From an uncultured Clostridia bacterium (GTDB taxonomy: Bacteria; Bacillota; Clostridia; Christensenellales; UBA1242): DNA of 30,101 bases. Shown here one piece after another: positions 23,841 to 30,101 of this stretch (positions within the stretch are counted from its first letter, which is position 1; the number at the start of each line of letters is the position of its first letter). Position numbers and translations under genes: made by a program. The DNA lies in assembly GCA_947584775.1 (NCBI GenBank), contig CANPWT010000003.1, positions 1 to 30,101 on the forward strand, written 5' to 3'. Under the pieces are notes generated by a model. The model was not told where the DNA came from, did not search any database, and was given only the letters and a program-made list of their open reading frames with translations.

Positions 23841-25676
23841 ATGTCAATAAATATTTTAGATAGCGTAATAATTAACCGAATTTCTGCAGGCGAAGTTGTA
23901 GAAAGCCCTTTTTCTATTGTTAAAGAACTTATAGACAACTCGCTAGACGCCGGTGCAACCAAAATTAGTGTGGAAATAAAAAATGGCGGCATAGACTACA
24001 TTTCTGTTTTAGATAACGGCAAGGGCATAGAGCAGGACGATTTAGTTAAGGCCTTTTTGCCACACGCAACCAGCAAAATTAAAACCGTTGCCGACCTAGA
24101 CGCTATTTACACACTTGGTTTTAGAGGGGAGGCCTTGGCAAGCATATCTAATGTAAGCCATTGCAAAGTTATAAGCAAAATTAGCGCTAGCGACTGCGCC
24201 TACACTTTAAATGTGGACGGGGGCGAGTTTTCCGAAATTAGCCCAACCGCAAGCGAAAACGGCACACAAATAATTGTGGAGGATTTATTTTACAACACCC
24301 CGGTTAGGCGTAAGTTTTTAAAAAAGCCTAAACAGGAAGAAAATCAAATAACAAACATAATTGCTAGATACATTTTGGCGCACCCAAACATTCAATTTAA
24401 ATATATTGCCAACGGCAATTTGATTTATCAAACGCGCGGGAACAGTTTGTTAGACGCAATATTTTGTGTGTATGGCGTGGAAACTACACAAAATATATTA
24501 CCAATTAATAAATCTGAAAATGGCATAACAATCAGCGGCTATGTATCTAAAATCGGCTACTCTAAGCCAAACACAAGTTATCAAACGCTAATTGTGAACA
24601 ATAGGTTTGTAGAGGATGAAACTGTTTCCAAGGCAGTTTATATGGCTTATGAAGAATATTTAATGACAAGGCAATTTCCATTTTTTGTGTTAAATATTTC
24701 CATGCCTAACATTGATGTTGATGTAAATGTTCATCCTAACAAAATGAATATCAAATTTGCAAACCCAAATTTAATTTATAATTTGGTTTATTCTGCTGTA
24801 AGGGCGGCAATTTTAAATATTCCAACCCCAAATATAGAAAAAGAGCAACCTATAAAAAACAGCCTAATTGACGTCGATGTAAACTCGTTAAAAGAAATTG
24901 AAATTGATGTAAACAAAGATAGTTTACCAACGCTTAACACCACTTTTACCTTAAAACAAAACAGTTTTACGCCTTTAACAATTTTTGATTTACATAAGGG
25001 CGACCAACAGCCACAAGAAAGCGAAAACAACACAAACAAAGTTGAAACCTTAAATGAAGTTAAAACTAATGAAGAAAACGATTATGTAAGCGTTAAAAAT
25101 TTATCTGACTACAAAATTATTGGCGAACTTTTTAACGAATTTATTGTGCTTGAAAAGGGCGATAATATGATTTTGCTTGATTTTCATGCCGGTCATGAGC
25201 GTTTAAATTACGATAAACTTTCCAAATTAGTAGAAGACAGGCAAGTTAGCCAGCGGGATTTATTAGTGCCTTATGTGCAAGAATTAAGCGTTAAAGAGGT
25301 TGAATATATTTTAAGTTTGGCAAGCGAACTTAGCCTGCTCGGGTTTGAAATAAATTCTTTTGGAGATAACAAAATTATAATAAGTTCAATCCCGGTGCAG
25401 TTAAAAGACATTAATTTAAAAACCTTTGTGGACGATTTAATTCACGATATGAAAAACCCACACCCAAAATTAAACTACGATTTAGTCCATTTCCTTATGC
25501 AAAAAGCATGTAAATCCAGCGTGAAATCTGGGCAAAAACTAAATGAAATGGAAATTAAGGAACTGCTTAAAAATTTAGACGAAAAAAAGCCGGTTTTGCT
25601 TTGCCCGCACGGTCGACCAATTTACACAACAATTTCTCGGACGCAGATTGAAAAATGGTTTAAAAGAATAGTATGA
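23841..25676 (+). CDS. mutL: DNA mismatch repair protein MutL
   Basis: MutL couples mismatch recognition to strand incision. The 611-residue protein has the N-terminal GHKL ATPase motifs (INRISAGEVVESPFSIVKELIDNSLDAG, DNGKGI, TLGFRGEALASIS) and a flexible linker around residues 340-420. The C-terminal endonuclease-type domain carries ACKSSVKSGQKL and CPHGRP. The metal-binding motif, normally DQHAxxExxxxE, reads DFHAGHERLNYD from D447: Q is replaced by F and the last E by D. The metal-coordinating D, H and E remain, so nicking activity is plausible, as expected in bacteria without MutH. It overlaps miaA by four bases. Confidence 0.96.
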   Translation: MSINILDSVIINRISAGEVVESPFSIVKELIDNSLDAGATKISVEIKNGGIDYISVLDNGKGIEQDDLVKAFLPHATSKIKTVADLDAIYTLGFRGEALASISNVSHCKVISKISASDCAYTLNVDGGEFSEISPTASENGTQIIVEDLFYNTPVRRKFLKKPKQEENQITNIIARYILAHPNIQFKYIANGNLIYQTRGNSLLDAIFCVYGVETTQNILPINKSENGITISGYVSKIGYSKPNTSYQTLIVNNRFVEDETVSKAVYMAYEEYLMTRQFPFFVLNISMPNIDVDVNVHPNKMNIKFANPNLIYNLVYSAVRAAILNIPTPNIEKEQPIKNSLIDVDVNSLKEIEIDVNKDSLPTLNTTFTLKQNSFTPLTIFDLHKGDQQPQESENNTNKVETLNEVKTNEENDYVSVKNLSDYKIIGELFNEFIVLEKGDNMILLDFHAGHERLNYDKLSKLVEDRQVSQRDLLVPYVQELSVKEVEYILSLASELSLLGFEINSFGDNKIIISSIPVQLKDINLKTFVDDLIHDMKNPHPKLNYDLVHFLMQKACKSSVKSGQKLNEMEIKELLKNLDEKKPVLLCPHGRPIYTTISRTQIEKWFKRIV

Positions 25677-26566
25677 AAATTGTAATAATAACCGGTTTAA
25701 CGGGGAGCGGGAAAAGCGGTTTAGCGCTAAAATTAGCCAAGGAATTTAATGGCGAAATTATTTCGGCGGACAGCGTGCAAGTTTATCGAGGGCTTGATAT
25801 TGGCAGCGCTAAGGAAAGCGAGCAAACTTTAAGCCTCATACCGCATCACCTTATAAATATTAAAGATTTTCAAGATAGTTACAATGTTAGTAACTTTATT
25901 TTTGATTGCAAAAACGCCATAGATTTAATTACAAAAAAGGGCAAACTTCCCATTGTTGTGGGAGGAACGGGCATGTATATTAAGGCATTGATGGAGGGGT
26001 ACGATTTAGGTAATTGTGCAAACTTGCAGTTTAGAGAAAAGTATGCATTACTAGCGCAAGAAAAGGGCAACAATTTTGTTTGGGAACAGTTAAATAAAAT
26101 TAATCCTAACAAGGCACAAACTGTTCATCCAAACAACATAAAAAGAGTTATAAGGTATTTGGAAAGCGAACTAAATTCGGCCACCCCTAGCAAAAAGGAA
26201 AGCATTTTATCTGGTTTTGACATCATTACGGTAGGGCTAATTGAAGATAGGCAAACCATTTACAATAAAATTGACAATCGGGTAGATGAAATGCTTAAAT
26301 CTGGGCTAAAAAAAGAGGTTGAAGGGCTAATTAAGGCAGGCGCAAACCGAAACACTCAGGCATTAAATTCTATTGGATATAAGGAGTGGTTTGACTATTT
26401 TGACGGCCTAACCGATTATGAAACCACAGTAAATTTAATAAAACAACACACAAGAAACTATTGCAAAAGGCAGTTGACGTTTTTAAAAACCATACCAAAT
26501 TTAAAACTTATGACTTACAATGAAGCGGAAAACTATATACGAGGTGAATTAAATGATAAAAATTAA
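25673..26566 (+). CDS. miaA: tRNA dimethylallyltransferase
   Basis: MiaA transfers the dimethylallyl group to A37 of tRNAs reading UNN codons, producing the substrate of MiaB. The 297-residue protein begins with the P-loop GLTGSGKSGLALKLA (residues about 8-22), then EIISADSVQVYRGLDIGSAK and VVGGTGMYIKALMEG, with the C-terminal LKQHTRNYCKRQ-like segment (here IKQHTRNYCKRQLTF) that contacts tRNA. The ATG overlaps the mutL stop (ATGA). In many Firmicutes hfq follows; here the next gene begins 14 bases inside miaA and there is no hfq. Confidence 0.97.
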   Translation: MKIVIITGLTGSGKSGLALKLAKEFNGEIISADSVQVYRGLDIGSAKESEQTLSLIPHHLINIKDFQDSYNVSNFIFDCKNAIDLITKKGKLPIVVGGTGMYIKALMEGYDLGNCANLQFREKYALLAQEKGNNFVWEQLNKINPNKAQTVHPNNIKRVIRYLESELNSATPSKKESILSGFDIITVGLIEDRQTIYNKIDNRVDEMLKSGLKKEVEGLIKAGANRNTQALNSIGYKEWFDYFDGLTDYETTVNLIKQHTRNYCKRQLTFLKTIPNLKLMTYNEAENYIRGELNDKN

Positions 26567-27806
26567 TCAAGAAATACTAAATTTAATTAACGATTGCCAA
26601 AACGATTGTAAAAAAGAGTTTGACAATATTGCCAACATAGAATTTTACAATCAACAAAAGGTGTTAAATGCCTTTATCGATAGCCATGTGCAGGCGCGCC
26701 ATTTTATAGGCAGCAGTGGCTATGGTCATAACGACATCGGCAAGGAAAAGATTTGCGAAGTATATTCCAAAATTTTTAACACAGAAGCAAGTTTTGTTAG
26801 CCCGCTCATTAGTTGCGGAACAGAGGCTATAAGCCAAACACTGCTGGGGTTGTTGCGCCCAAACGATTGCATGCTTACAATCTCGGGCAGCCCGTACGAC
26901 ACATTGAAACGAGTAATTTATGGAGTAGAAGGCGAGGATGTTGGCTCGCTAAAAGATTACGGCATAAATTACCATGAAGTTGATTTAATTAACAACGATT
27001 TTGATTTGCCTAACATTATTTCCGCCATAAAAAGATACAACCCAAAACTAATTTATGTTCAACGTTCGCGCGGGTATTCGGGCAGAAATGCGCTAAATAT
27101 CAAACAAATGGAAACAGCCTTTGCTGAAATTAAAAAGCATACAAACGCGTACATCGTGGTGGACAATTGCTATGGCGAATTTACCGAAATTAAAGAGCCA
27201 ACCGATGTTGGCGCCGATGTTGTTATTGGCTCGCTACTTAAAAATATTGGCGGGGGCATTGCGCCTACAGGCGGTTATATTTCAGGCAAAGCCAAGTTAA
27301 TTGAGCAAATTTCATATAAAATTACCAGCCCGGCAGTTGGGGCAGGGCAAGGCTCGTACGAACCAGGGTATAAGTTGCTTTTTATGGGTCTGTTCCAAGC
27401 CAACCATATTGTGGCGGAGGCAAAAAAGATGGCAATTTTAACCAGCCGCGTTATGCAAAAACTTGGCTATGAAACCGTGCCAAAACTAGGGGACAGTATA
27501 AGCGACATTGTGTGCTGCATAAAATTTAACGATAAACAAAAACTTATAAACTTTACCCGCGCCATACAAACCGCCAGCGCCGTTGATAGCGACTCGGTTT
27601 TGGAGGCGGGCGAAATGGATGGCTACGAGGATTTAATTATTATGGCAAGTGGCAGTTTTAACCAGGGCAGCAGCATAGAACTTAGTTGCGATGGCCCAAT
27701 GCGTACGCCATATTCGGCCTACCTTCAAGGCTCACTAAATTTAAGCCACGGCAAATTGGCACTTATGCATGCCATTGACCAGGCTCATTTATTTAACCAA
27801 AAATAA
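26553..27806 (+). CDS. Methionine gamma-lyase-like PLP enzyme (aluminum resistance/YnbB family)
   Basis: The 417-residue protein belongs to the Met_gamma_lyase (YnbB, 'aluminum resistance protein') family of fold-type I PLP enzymes. Evidence: an N-terminal ARHFIGSSGYGHNDIGKE segment, FVSPLISCGTEAISQTLLG, the substrate/PLP-binding YVQRSRGYSGRNAL block, VVDNCYGEF with the PLP-contacting aspartate, and GSLLKNIGGGIAPTGGYI with the likely Schiff-base lysine K230. The chemistry is inferred to be a C-S lyase; the true substrate is unclear in most species. The gene commonly lies beside miaA/hfq in Firmicutes. It overlaps miaA by 14 bases and is the last gene of the miaB operon, ending before a terminator. 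Confidence 0.92.
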   Translation: MIKINQEILNLINDCQNDCKKEFDNIANIEFYNQQKVLNAFIDSHVQARHFIGSSGYGHNDIGKEKICEVYSKIFNTEASFVSPLISCGTEAISQTLLGLLRPNDCMLTISGSPYDTLKRVIYGVEGEDVGSLKDYGINYHEVDLINNDFDLPNIISAIKRYNPKLIYVQRSRGYSGRNALNIKQMETAFAEIKKHTNAYIVVDNCYGEFTEIKEPTDVGADVVIGSLLKNIGGGIAPTGGYISGKAKLIEQISYKITSPAVGAGQGSYEPGYKLLFMGLFQANHIVAEAKKMAILTSRVMQKLGYETVPKLGDSISDIVCCIKFNDKQKLINFTRAIQTASAVDSDSVLEAGEMDGYEDLIIMASGSFNQGSSIELSCDGPMRTPYSAYLQGSLNLSHGKLALMHAIDQAHLFNQK

Positions 27807-27839
27807 TAAAAATTTTTAACTTTTCCATTTTGTCAAAAT

Positions 27840-27854
27840 TTTTACGCAAAGATA
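27840..27854 (-). repeat. Copy 1 of the 15-bp TATCTTTGCGYAAAA repeat
   Basis: Read on the minus strand it is TATCTTTGCGTAAAA, an exact match to the consensus. It lies between the stop of the methionine gamma-lyase-like gene and the terminator. Confidence 0.8.
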
Positions 27855-27875
27855 CATCTTACAAAAATTTAACAT

Positions 27876-27904
27876 AAAAGCCCGGTTTATGCCGAGCCTT
27901 TTTT
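27876..27904 (+). terminator. Intrinsic terminator of the miaB-mutS-mutL-miaA operon
   Basis: AAAAGCCCGG pairs imperfectly with CCGAGCCTTTT across a TTTATG loop (one mismatch, one bulged C), followed by a six-T run. It is the first such structure after the last operon gene. Confidence 0.65.
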
Positions 27905-28040
27905 ATGTGTTGGGGTAGGGAATTTGTAAATTAAGCCAAATCCGCCAGGCCGCCTATTCATCCCATTTCTTTTTTTGACCTAGCCAATCCCTTAGACCCC
28001 AACTTTGACCCAATGAATTTTGCTAGGGTAGGATTATAAA

Positions 28041-28068
28041 CCCAGCCAACCCATGCCCAATTTAACCC
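28041..28068 (-). other. G-quadruplex motif on the minus strand
   Basis: Four runs of three C on the plus strand (28041, 28050, 28056, 28066) correspond on the minus strand to G3-N7-G3-N3-G3-N6-G3, fitting the standard quadruplex pattern with loops of seven or less. It is ten bases from the DnaA-like palindrome. Confidence 0.6.
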
Positions 28069-28077
28069 ACAGACCTA

Positions 28078-28264
28078 TGTGGATATCCACAGGGTAGGCC
28101 GCATTCCCGAACACATATCTTTGCGCAAAAGTCTAGTTTTGCGCAAAGATAAAGCAAAATACGGCAAAAATTGTGTGGAAAACCGAGTTTTTGTCCACAT
28201 TAATAACTATAAACCCTTTAATTAGCATCAAATTTATAATCATTTCAATTTGGCTTGTGGACAA
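28078..28264. promoter_or_regulatory. Cluster of DnaA-box-like sites
   Basis: Five 9-mers differ by one base from the consensus TTATCCACA. They are 28078-28086 (minus, ATATCCACA), 28083-28091 (plus, ATATCCACA), 28174-28182 (minus, TTTTCCACA), 28191-28199 (plus, TTGTCCACA) and 28256-28264 (minus, TTGTCCACA). The first two overlap in the perfect 14-bp palindrome TGTGGATATCCACA. A sixth, weaker match (TAACCCACA, 28063-28071) precedes them. AT-rich DNA follows. Binding by DnaA is inferred from consensus only. Confidence 0.6.
28116..28151. repeat. Perfect 15-bp inverted repeat made of two copies of the 15-bp motif
   Basis: TATCTTTGCGCAAAA (28116-28130) and its exact reverse complement (28137-28151) flank the six bases GTCTAG. 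Each arm itself contains the palindrome TTTGCGCAAA. There is no T run on either side, so it is not a terminator. These are copies 2 and 3 of the repeat family and lie between DnaA-like boxes. Confidence 0.9.
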
Positions 28265-28357
28265 ATTTTAACGGTCTATTAAATATGTTTGTAAGGTAAG
28301 ATTTTTAAAACCTAGTTGATAGTTTCCCTTATTAAAATTTTAAAAATTGCTCTCACA

Positions 28358-28379
28358 GCGGATTTGTCTGTCCGTTTTT
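28358..28379 (+). terminator. Weak terminator-like hairpin in the non-coding region
   Basis: GCGGA (28358-28362) can pair with TCCGT (28371-28375), including one G-T pair, around an 8-base loop and before a T run. The stem is only five pairs. If used, it would end an RNA coming from the left for which I see no clear promoter. Confidence 0.25.
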
Positions 28380-28495
28380 AATTAAAGTCAATCATTTAAT
28401 TTTAGTTACATTTTGAACTTAAAATATAATATTTATATAGGTATCAATTAATTTGTTGAAATTTAGATTAAATGCAATAAAAATATCAAAAACAA

Positions 28496-28510
28496 CATCT
28501 TTGCGTAAAA
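28496..28510 (+). repeat. Copy 4 of the 15-bp repeat
   Basis: CATCTTTGCGTAAAA matches the consensus at all but the first base. It lies just outside the terminator that ends the small membrane protein gene. Confidence 0.75.
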
Positions 28511-28527
28511 AACCTATTTTAGAATAT

Positions 28528-28561
28528 AAAAAAATCCAACTGTAAATTTAGTTGGATTTTT
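28528..28561. terminator. Bidirectional intrinsic terminator
   Basis: AAAAATCCAACT pairs perfectly with AGTTGGATTTTT (28550-28561) around an 8-base loop. There is a T run on the plus side and an A run (T run on the minus strand) on the other. It ends the minus-strand gene at 28592 and would also stop plus-strand read-through. Confidence 0.8.
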
Positions 28562-28591
28562 AAGTTTAATTTAGTTAAGCAATAATTAAAA

Positions 28592-29119
28592 TTAATCAAT
28601 ATCATTGTTGTATGTATCGGAATTATTTACATCTCTGGTATTTTCCTCTACCCTATTTATTAACTTTTTAGAATTGTTAATTTCATTATTGATTTTAGCT
28701 AAATCGGCTTGCAATTTTGCTTGTTCTTGTTTAATTTCTTTAAGGCTAGTTAAAGGCGTATTTTTGTATTCTTTAACCATTTGTTTAATTTCTTCTAATT
28801 TGCCAGATTTTTTAAGTTCACTATATTCTTGCTTGGTTATGTCACATAATTCGGGTCTTAAATTAAGTTTAATATTTATTTCATTTATTATAATATTTAT
28901 TATGCCGCACTCAACACCTGACAATAATGCCGAAATTAAGCCTAACAATGAAAAACCTGCCTTAAATAATGGTATAGAACAAATTAAACAACACAGACCA
29001 GCACAAAATGAAATTTCCATAATTCTGTGACGTTTATATTTGACTAAATCCTCAAGGCTTTCAATGTTATCTTCATTAATATCGTCTATTGTTAGGTTTG
29101 ATAATTCGGTATAAGTCAT
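28592..29119 (-). CDS. Unrecognised small membrane protein with C-terminal coiled coil
   Basis: I do not recognise a family for this 175-residue protein. Residues 1-33 are acidic and probably cytoplasmic. Two hydrophobic segments follow (about 34-52 and 55-80), rich in Cys, Leu and Ile, making a helical hairpin. Then comes a charged region of about 90 residues with a likely coiled coil (about 125-162, Lys/Glu/Gln-rich) and an Asn/Asp-rich tail. The start at 29119 is preferred over an ATG four codons upstream because of a GGAGGG Shine-Dalgarno at 29124-29129. A near-consensus promoter upstream and a strong terminator downstream show that this is a real single-gene unit, despite a long open frame on the opposite strand. 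The function is unknown. Confidence 0.8.
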   Translation of the reverse strand: MTYTELSNLTIDDINEDNIESLEDLVKYKRHRIMEISFCAGLCCLICSIPLFKAGFSLLGLISALLSGVECGIINIIINEINIKLNLRPELCDITKQEYSELKKSGKLEEIKQMVKEYKNTPLTSLKEIKQEQAKLQADLAKINNEINNSKKLINRVEENTRDVNNSDTYNNDID

Positions 29120-29141
29120 ACAACCCTCCAAATGTGCTTTT

Positions 29142-29170
29142 ATTTTATCAACAAATATCTAAATTGTCAA
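29142..29170 (-). promoter_or_regulatory. Near-consensus sigma-A promoter of the small membrane protein gene
   Basis: On the minus strand, the perfect -35 TTGACA (29170-29165) and TAAAAT (29147-29142, preceded by TGA) are 17 bases apart. The start would be near 29135, 16 bases before the ATG. Confidence 0.85.
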
Positions 29171-29198
29171 TACCTATTATTTATTACGCCATCACATC

Positions 29199-29213
29199 TA
29201 TCTTTGCGTAAAA
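29199..29213 (+). repeat. Copy 5 of the 15-bp repeat
   Basis: TATCTTTGCGTAAAA matches the consensus exactly. It lies between the serS terminator and the promoter of the small membrane protein gene. Confidence 0.8.
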
Positions 29214-29215
29214 AA

Positions 29216-29247
29216 CAAAAAAAGCCAGCCCAAAAAGGCCGACTTTT
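29216..29247 (-). terminator. Intrinsic terminator of serS
   Basis: On the minus strand, AAAAGTCGGCC (29247-29237) pairs over eleven positions, two of them G-T, with GGCTGGCTTTT (29230-29220), with a 6-base loop and a run of T. It begins five bases after the serS stop codon. Confidence 0.8.
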
Positions 29248-29251
29248 CAAA

Positions 29252-30101
29252 TTATTTTTTAGGTTTAATAACCTTTGTTCCGCCCATATATGGCCACAAA
29301 ACTTTTGGTATTGTAACGCTGCCATCGGCTTGCAAATGGTTTTCTACAAAAGCAATAAGCATCCTTGGTGGTGCAACCACTGTGTTGTTTAAAGTGTGCG
29401 CAAATTGATTGTTTTTGCCGTTTTTGTATCTTATACCTAAGCGCCTAGATTGTGCGTCTGTCAAGTTCGAACACGAGCCAACTTCAAAATATTTCTTTTG
29501 CCTTGGGCTCCAGGCCTCTACATCCAGGCTTTTATATTTAAGGTCGGCCAAATCGCCCGAGCAGCAAATCAAGGTGCGGACAGGTATTTCCATAGAAACA
29601 AACAATTCAACCGTGTAGTTCCACATTTTGTTGTACCACTCTTCGCTATCTTCTGGCTTGCAAATGACAATCATTTCCTGTTTTTCAAACTGATGGATGC
29701 GGTAAATGCCCCTTTCTTCCAGGCCGTGAGAGCCCTTTTCCTTCCTAAAACATGGGCTATAAGAGGTCAGGCATAATGGCAATTTTTCTTCGGGAATAAT
29801 TGTATCCATATATCTGCCAATCATAGAATGCTCGCTTGTGCCTATCAAATAAAGGTCTTCCCCTTCGATTTTATACATCATATTTTCCATTTCTTCAAAG
29901 CTCATAACGCCATCGACAACGGCGCCGTGAATCATAAATGGCGGGATGCAATAGGTAAAGCCCTGATCTATCATAAAATCCCTTGCATAGCTCAAAATTG
30001 CGCTTTGCAGCCTAGCCACATCACCACAAAGATAATAAAAGCCTTGACCGGTAGTCTTTCTTGCCGCGTTAAAATCAGCACCATCAAGATTTTTAAAATT
30101 T
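29252..30101 (-). CDS. serS: Seryl-tRNA synthetase, C-terminal part (5' end outside window)
   Basis: This class II synthetase charges tRNA-Ser. The visible 282 residues cover the catalytic core: TTGQGFYYLCGDVARLQSAIL, GFTYCIPPFMIH, the serine-binding GTSEHSMIGRYMD, motif 2 at CFRKEKGSHGLEERGIYRIHQFEKQEM, YDxEAW-like SLDVEAWSPRQKKYFEVGSCSNLTDAQSRRLGIRY, and motif 3 at LNNTVVAPPRMLIAFVENH. The N-terminal tRNA-binding coiled coil lies beyond the window. The frame is open to the last base, so the GTG at 30019 is not the start. Some details (SCSNLTDAQSRRLGIRY, NNTVVAPPR) differ from the usual Bacillus-type enzyme and look more like a less common subgroup. It ends before its own terminator. Confidence 0.95.
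   Translation of the reverse strand, partial: NFKNLDGADFNAARKTTGQGFYYLCGDVARLQSAILSYARDFMIDQGFTYCIPPFMIHGAVVDGVMSFEEMENMMYKIEGEDLYLIGTSEHSMIGRYMDTIIPEEKLPLCLTSYSPCFRKEKGSHGLEERGIYRIHQFEKQEMIVICKPEDSEEWYNKMWNYTVELFVSMEIPVRTLICCSGDLADLKYKSLDVEAWSPRQKKYFEVGSCSNLTDAQSRRLGIRYKNGKNNQFAHTLNNTVVAPPRMLIAFVENHLQADGSVTIPKVLWPYMGGTKVIKPKK

Larger units (their letters stand above)
27807..28591. other. Structured non-coding region of 785 bp between converging genes
   Basis: No credible gene is present. In order it contains a copy of a 15-bp repeat, a terminator hairpin, a C-rich and comparatively GC-rich tract (27941-28080: 46 C against 19 G in 140 bases), a G-quadruplex motif, a cluster of DnaA-box-like 9-mers, a large inverted repeat, a second weak terminator-like hairpin, an AT-rich block (28381-28500, about 16% G+C by hand count) and a bidirectional terminator. 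The heptamer GGGTAGG also occurs three times (27913, 28026, 28092). Confidence 0.8.

Noticed and set aside
28410..28440. dif-like site (XerC/XerD recombination) in the AT-rich block
   Set aside because: On the minus strand a CCTA...TATTATAT pattern resembles parts of known dif sites, but the arms do not align with a 6-bp centre and the XerD arm does not match.
27901..28591. CRISPR array, insertion sequence ends or attachment site in the non-coding region
   Set aside because: The repeats are irregularly spaced and in both orientations, with no spacers of constant length, no transposase or integrase and no target duplications.
28605..29030. Plus-strand open frame of 141 codons opposite the small membrane protein
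   Set aside because: It has no Shine-Dalgarno or promoter, and the minus-strand gene has a near-consensus promoter, an SD and a terminator.

Overview
The window looks like chromosomal core DNA from a low-G+C, Gram-positive, endospore-forming bacterium of the Clostridia type. It is AT-rich, uses TGA as a stop, and shows Shine-Dalgarno sites on many genes. It carries the complete eight-gene spoIIIA stage III sporulation operon and the usual Firmicutes neighbours (asp23-like, nusB, xseA, xseB). No CRISPR array, insertion sequence, integrase or phage gene is visible. The genus cannot be fixed from the sequence alone; several compact or unusual family members (MurI, GlmS, ComEC, archaeal-type ProRS) would fit an uncultured lineage.

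Layout. From 1 to 2531: 3' end of infB, then rbfA and truB (translation and RNA maturation). From 2585 to 3163: efp with its own promoter. From 3288 to 7870: spoIIIAA to spoIIIAH, encoding the channel apparatus between mother cell and forespore. From 7934 to 11483: Asp23 family gene, nusB, xseA, xseB and an archaeal-type proS, ending at a strong terminator. From 11567 to 11641: tRNA-Glu(CTC) on the minus strand. From 11734 to 14832: a short comEC, holA and a YgjP-like metallopeptidase gene. From 14870 to 15124: rpsT on the minus strand. From 15317 to 17654: a shortened murI and glmS, followed tail-to-tail by a class A penicillin-binding protein on the minus strand, so three cell-wall genes sit together. 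From 19963 to 27806: miaB, mutS, mutL, miaA and a methionine gamma-lyase-like PLP enzyme, a tRNA-modification and mismatch-repair operon. From 28592 to 29119: an unrecognised small membrane protein on the minus strand. From 29252 to the end: the 3' part of serS on the minus strand.

The most interesting part is the non-coding stretch 27807-28591. It holds five DnaA-box-like 9-mers within 187 bp (two forming a perfect 14-bp palindrome), a near-perfect hairpin made of two copies of a 15-bp motif that recurs three more times between 27.8 and 29.2 kb and that I did not find elsewhere in the window, a C-rich tract with a G-quadruplex motif on the minus strand, and a block of about 16% G+C. It resembles a replication-origin-like or DnaA-binding locus, yet the genes on both sides mostly point toward it, which is wrong for an ordinary oriC and suggests a DnaA titration site, a terminus-region element or something undescribed.

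A second pattern is that several transcription units appear to have extremely short or no 5' leaders: comEC, holA, miaB and the PBP gene lack a Shine-Dalgarno site and have a -10 box about seven bases from the start codon, whereas genes inside operons carry clear SD sites.
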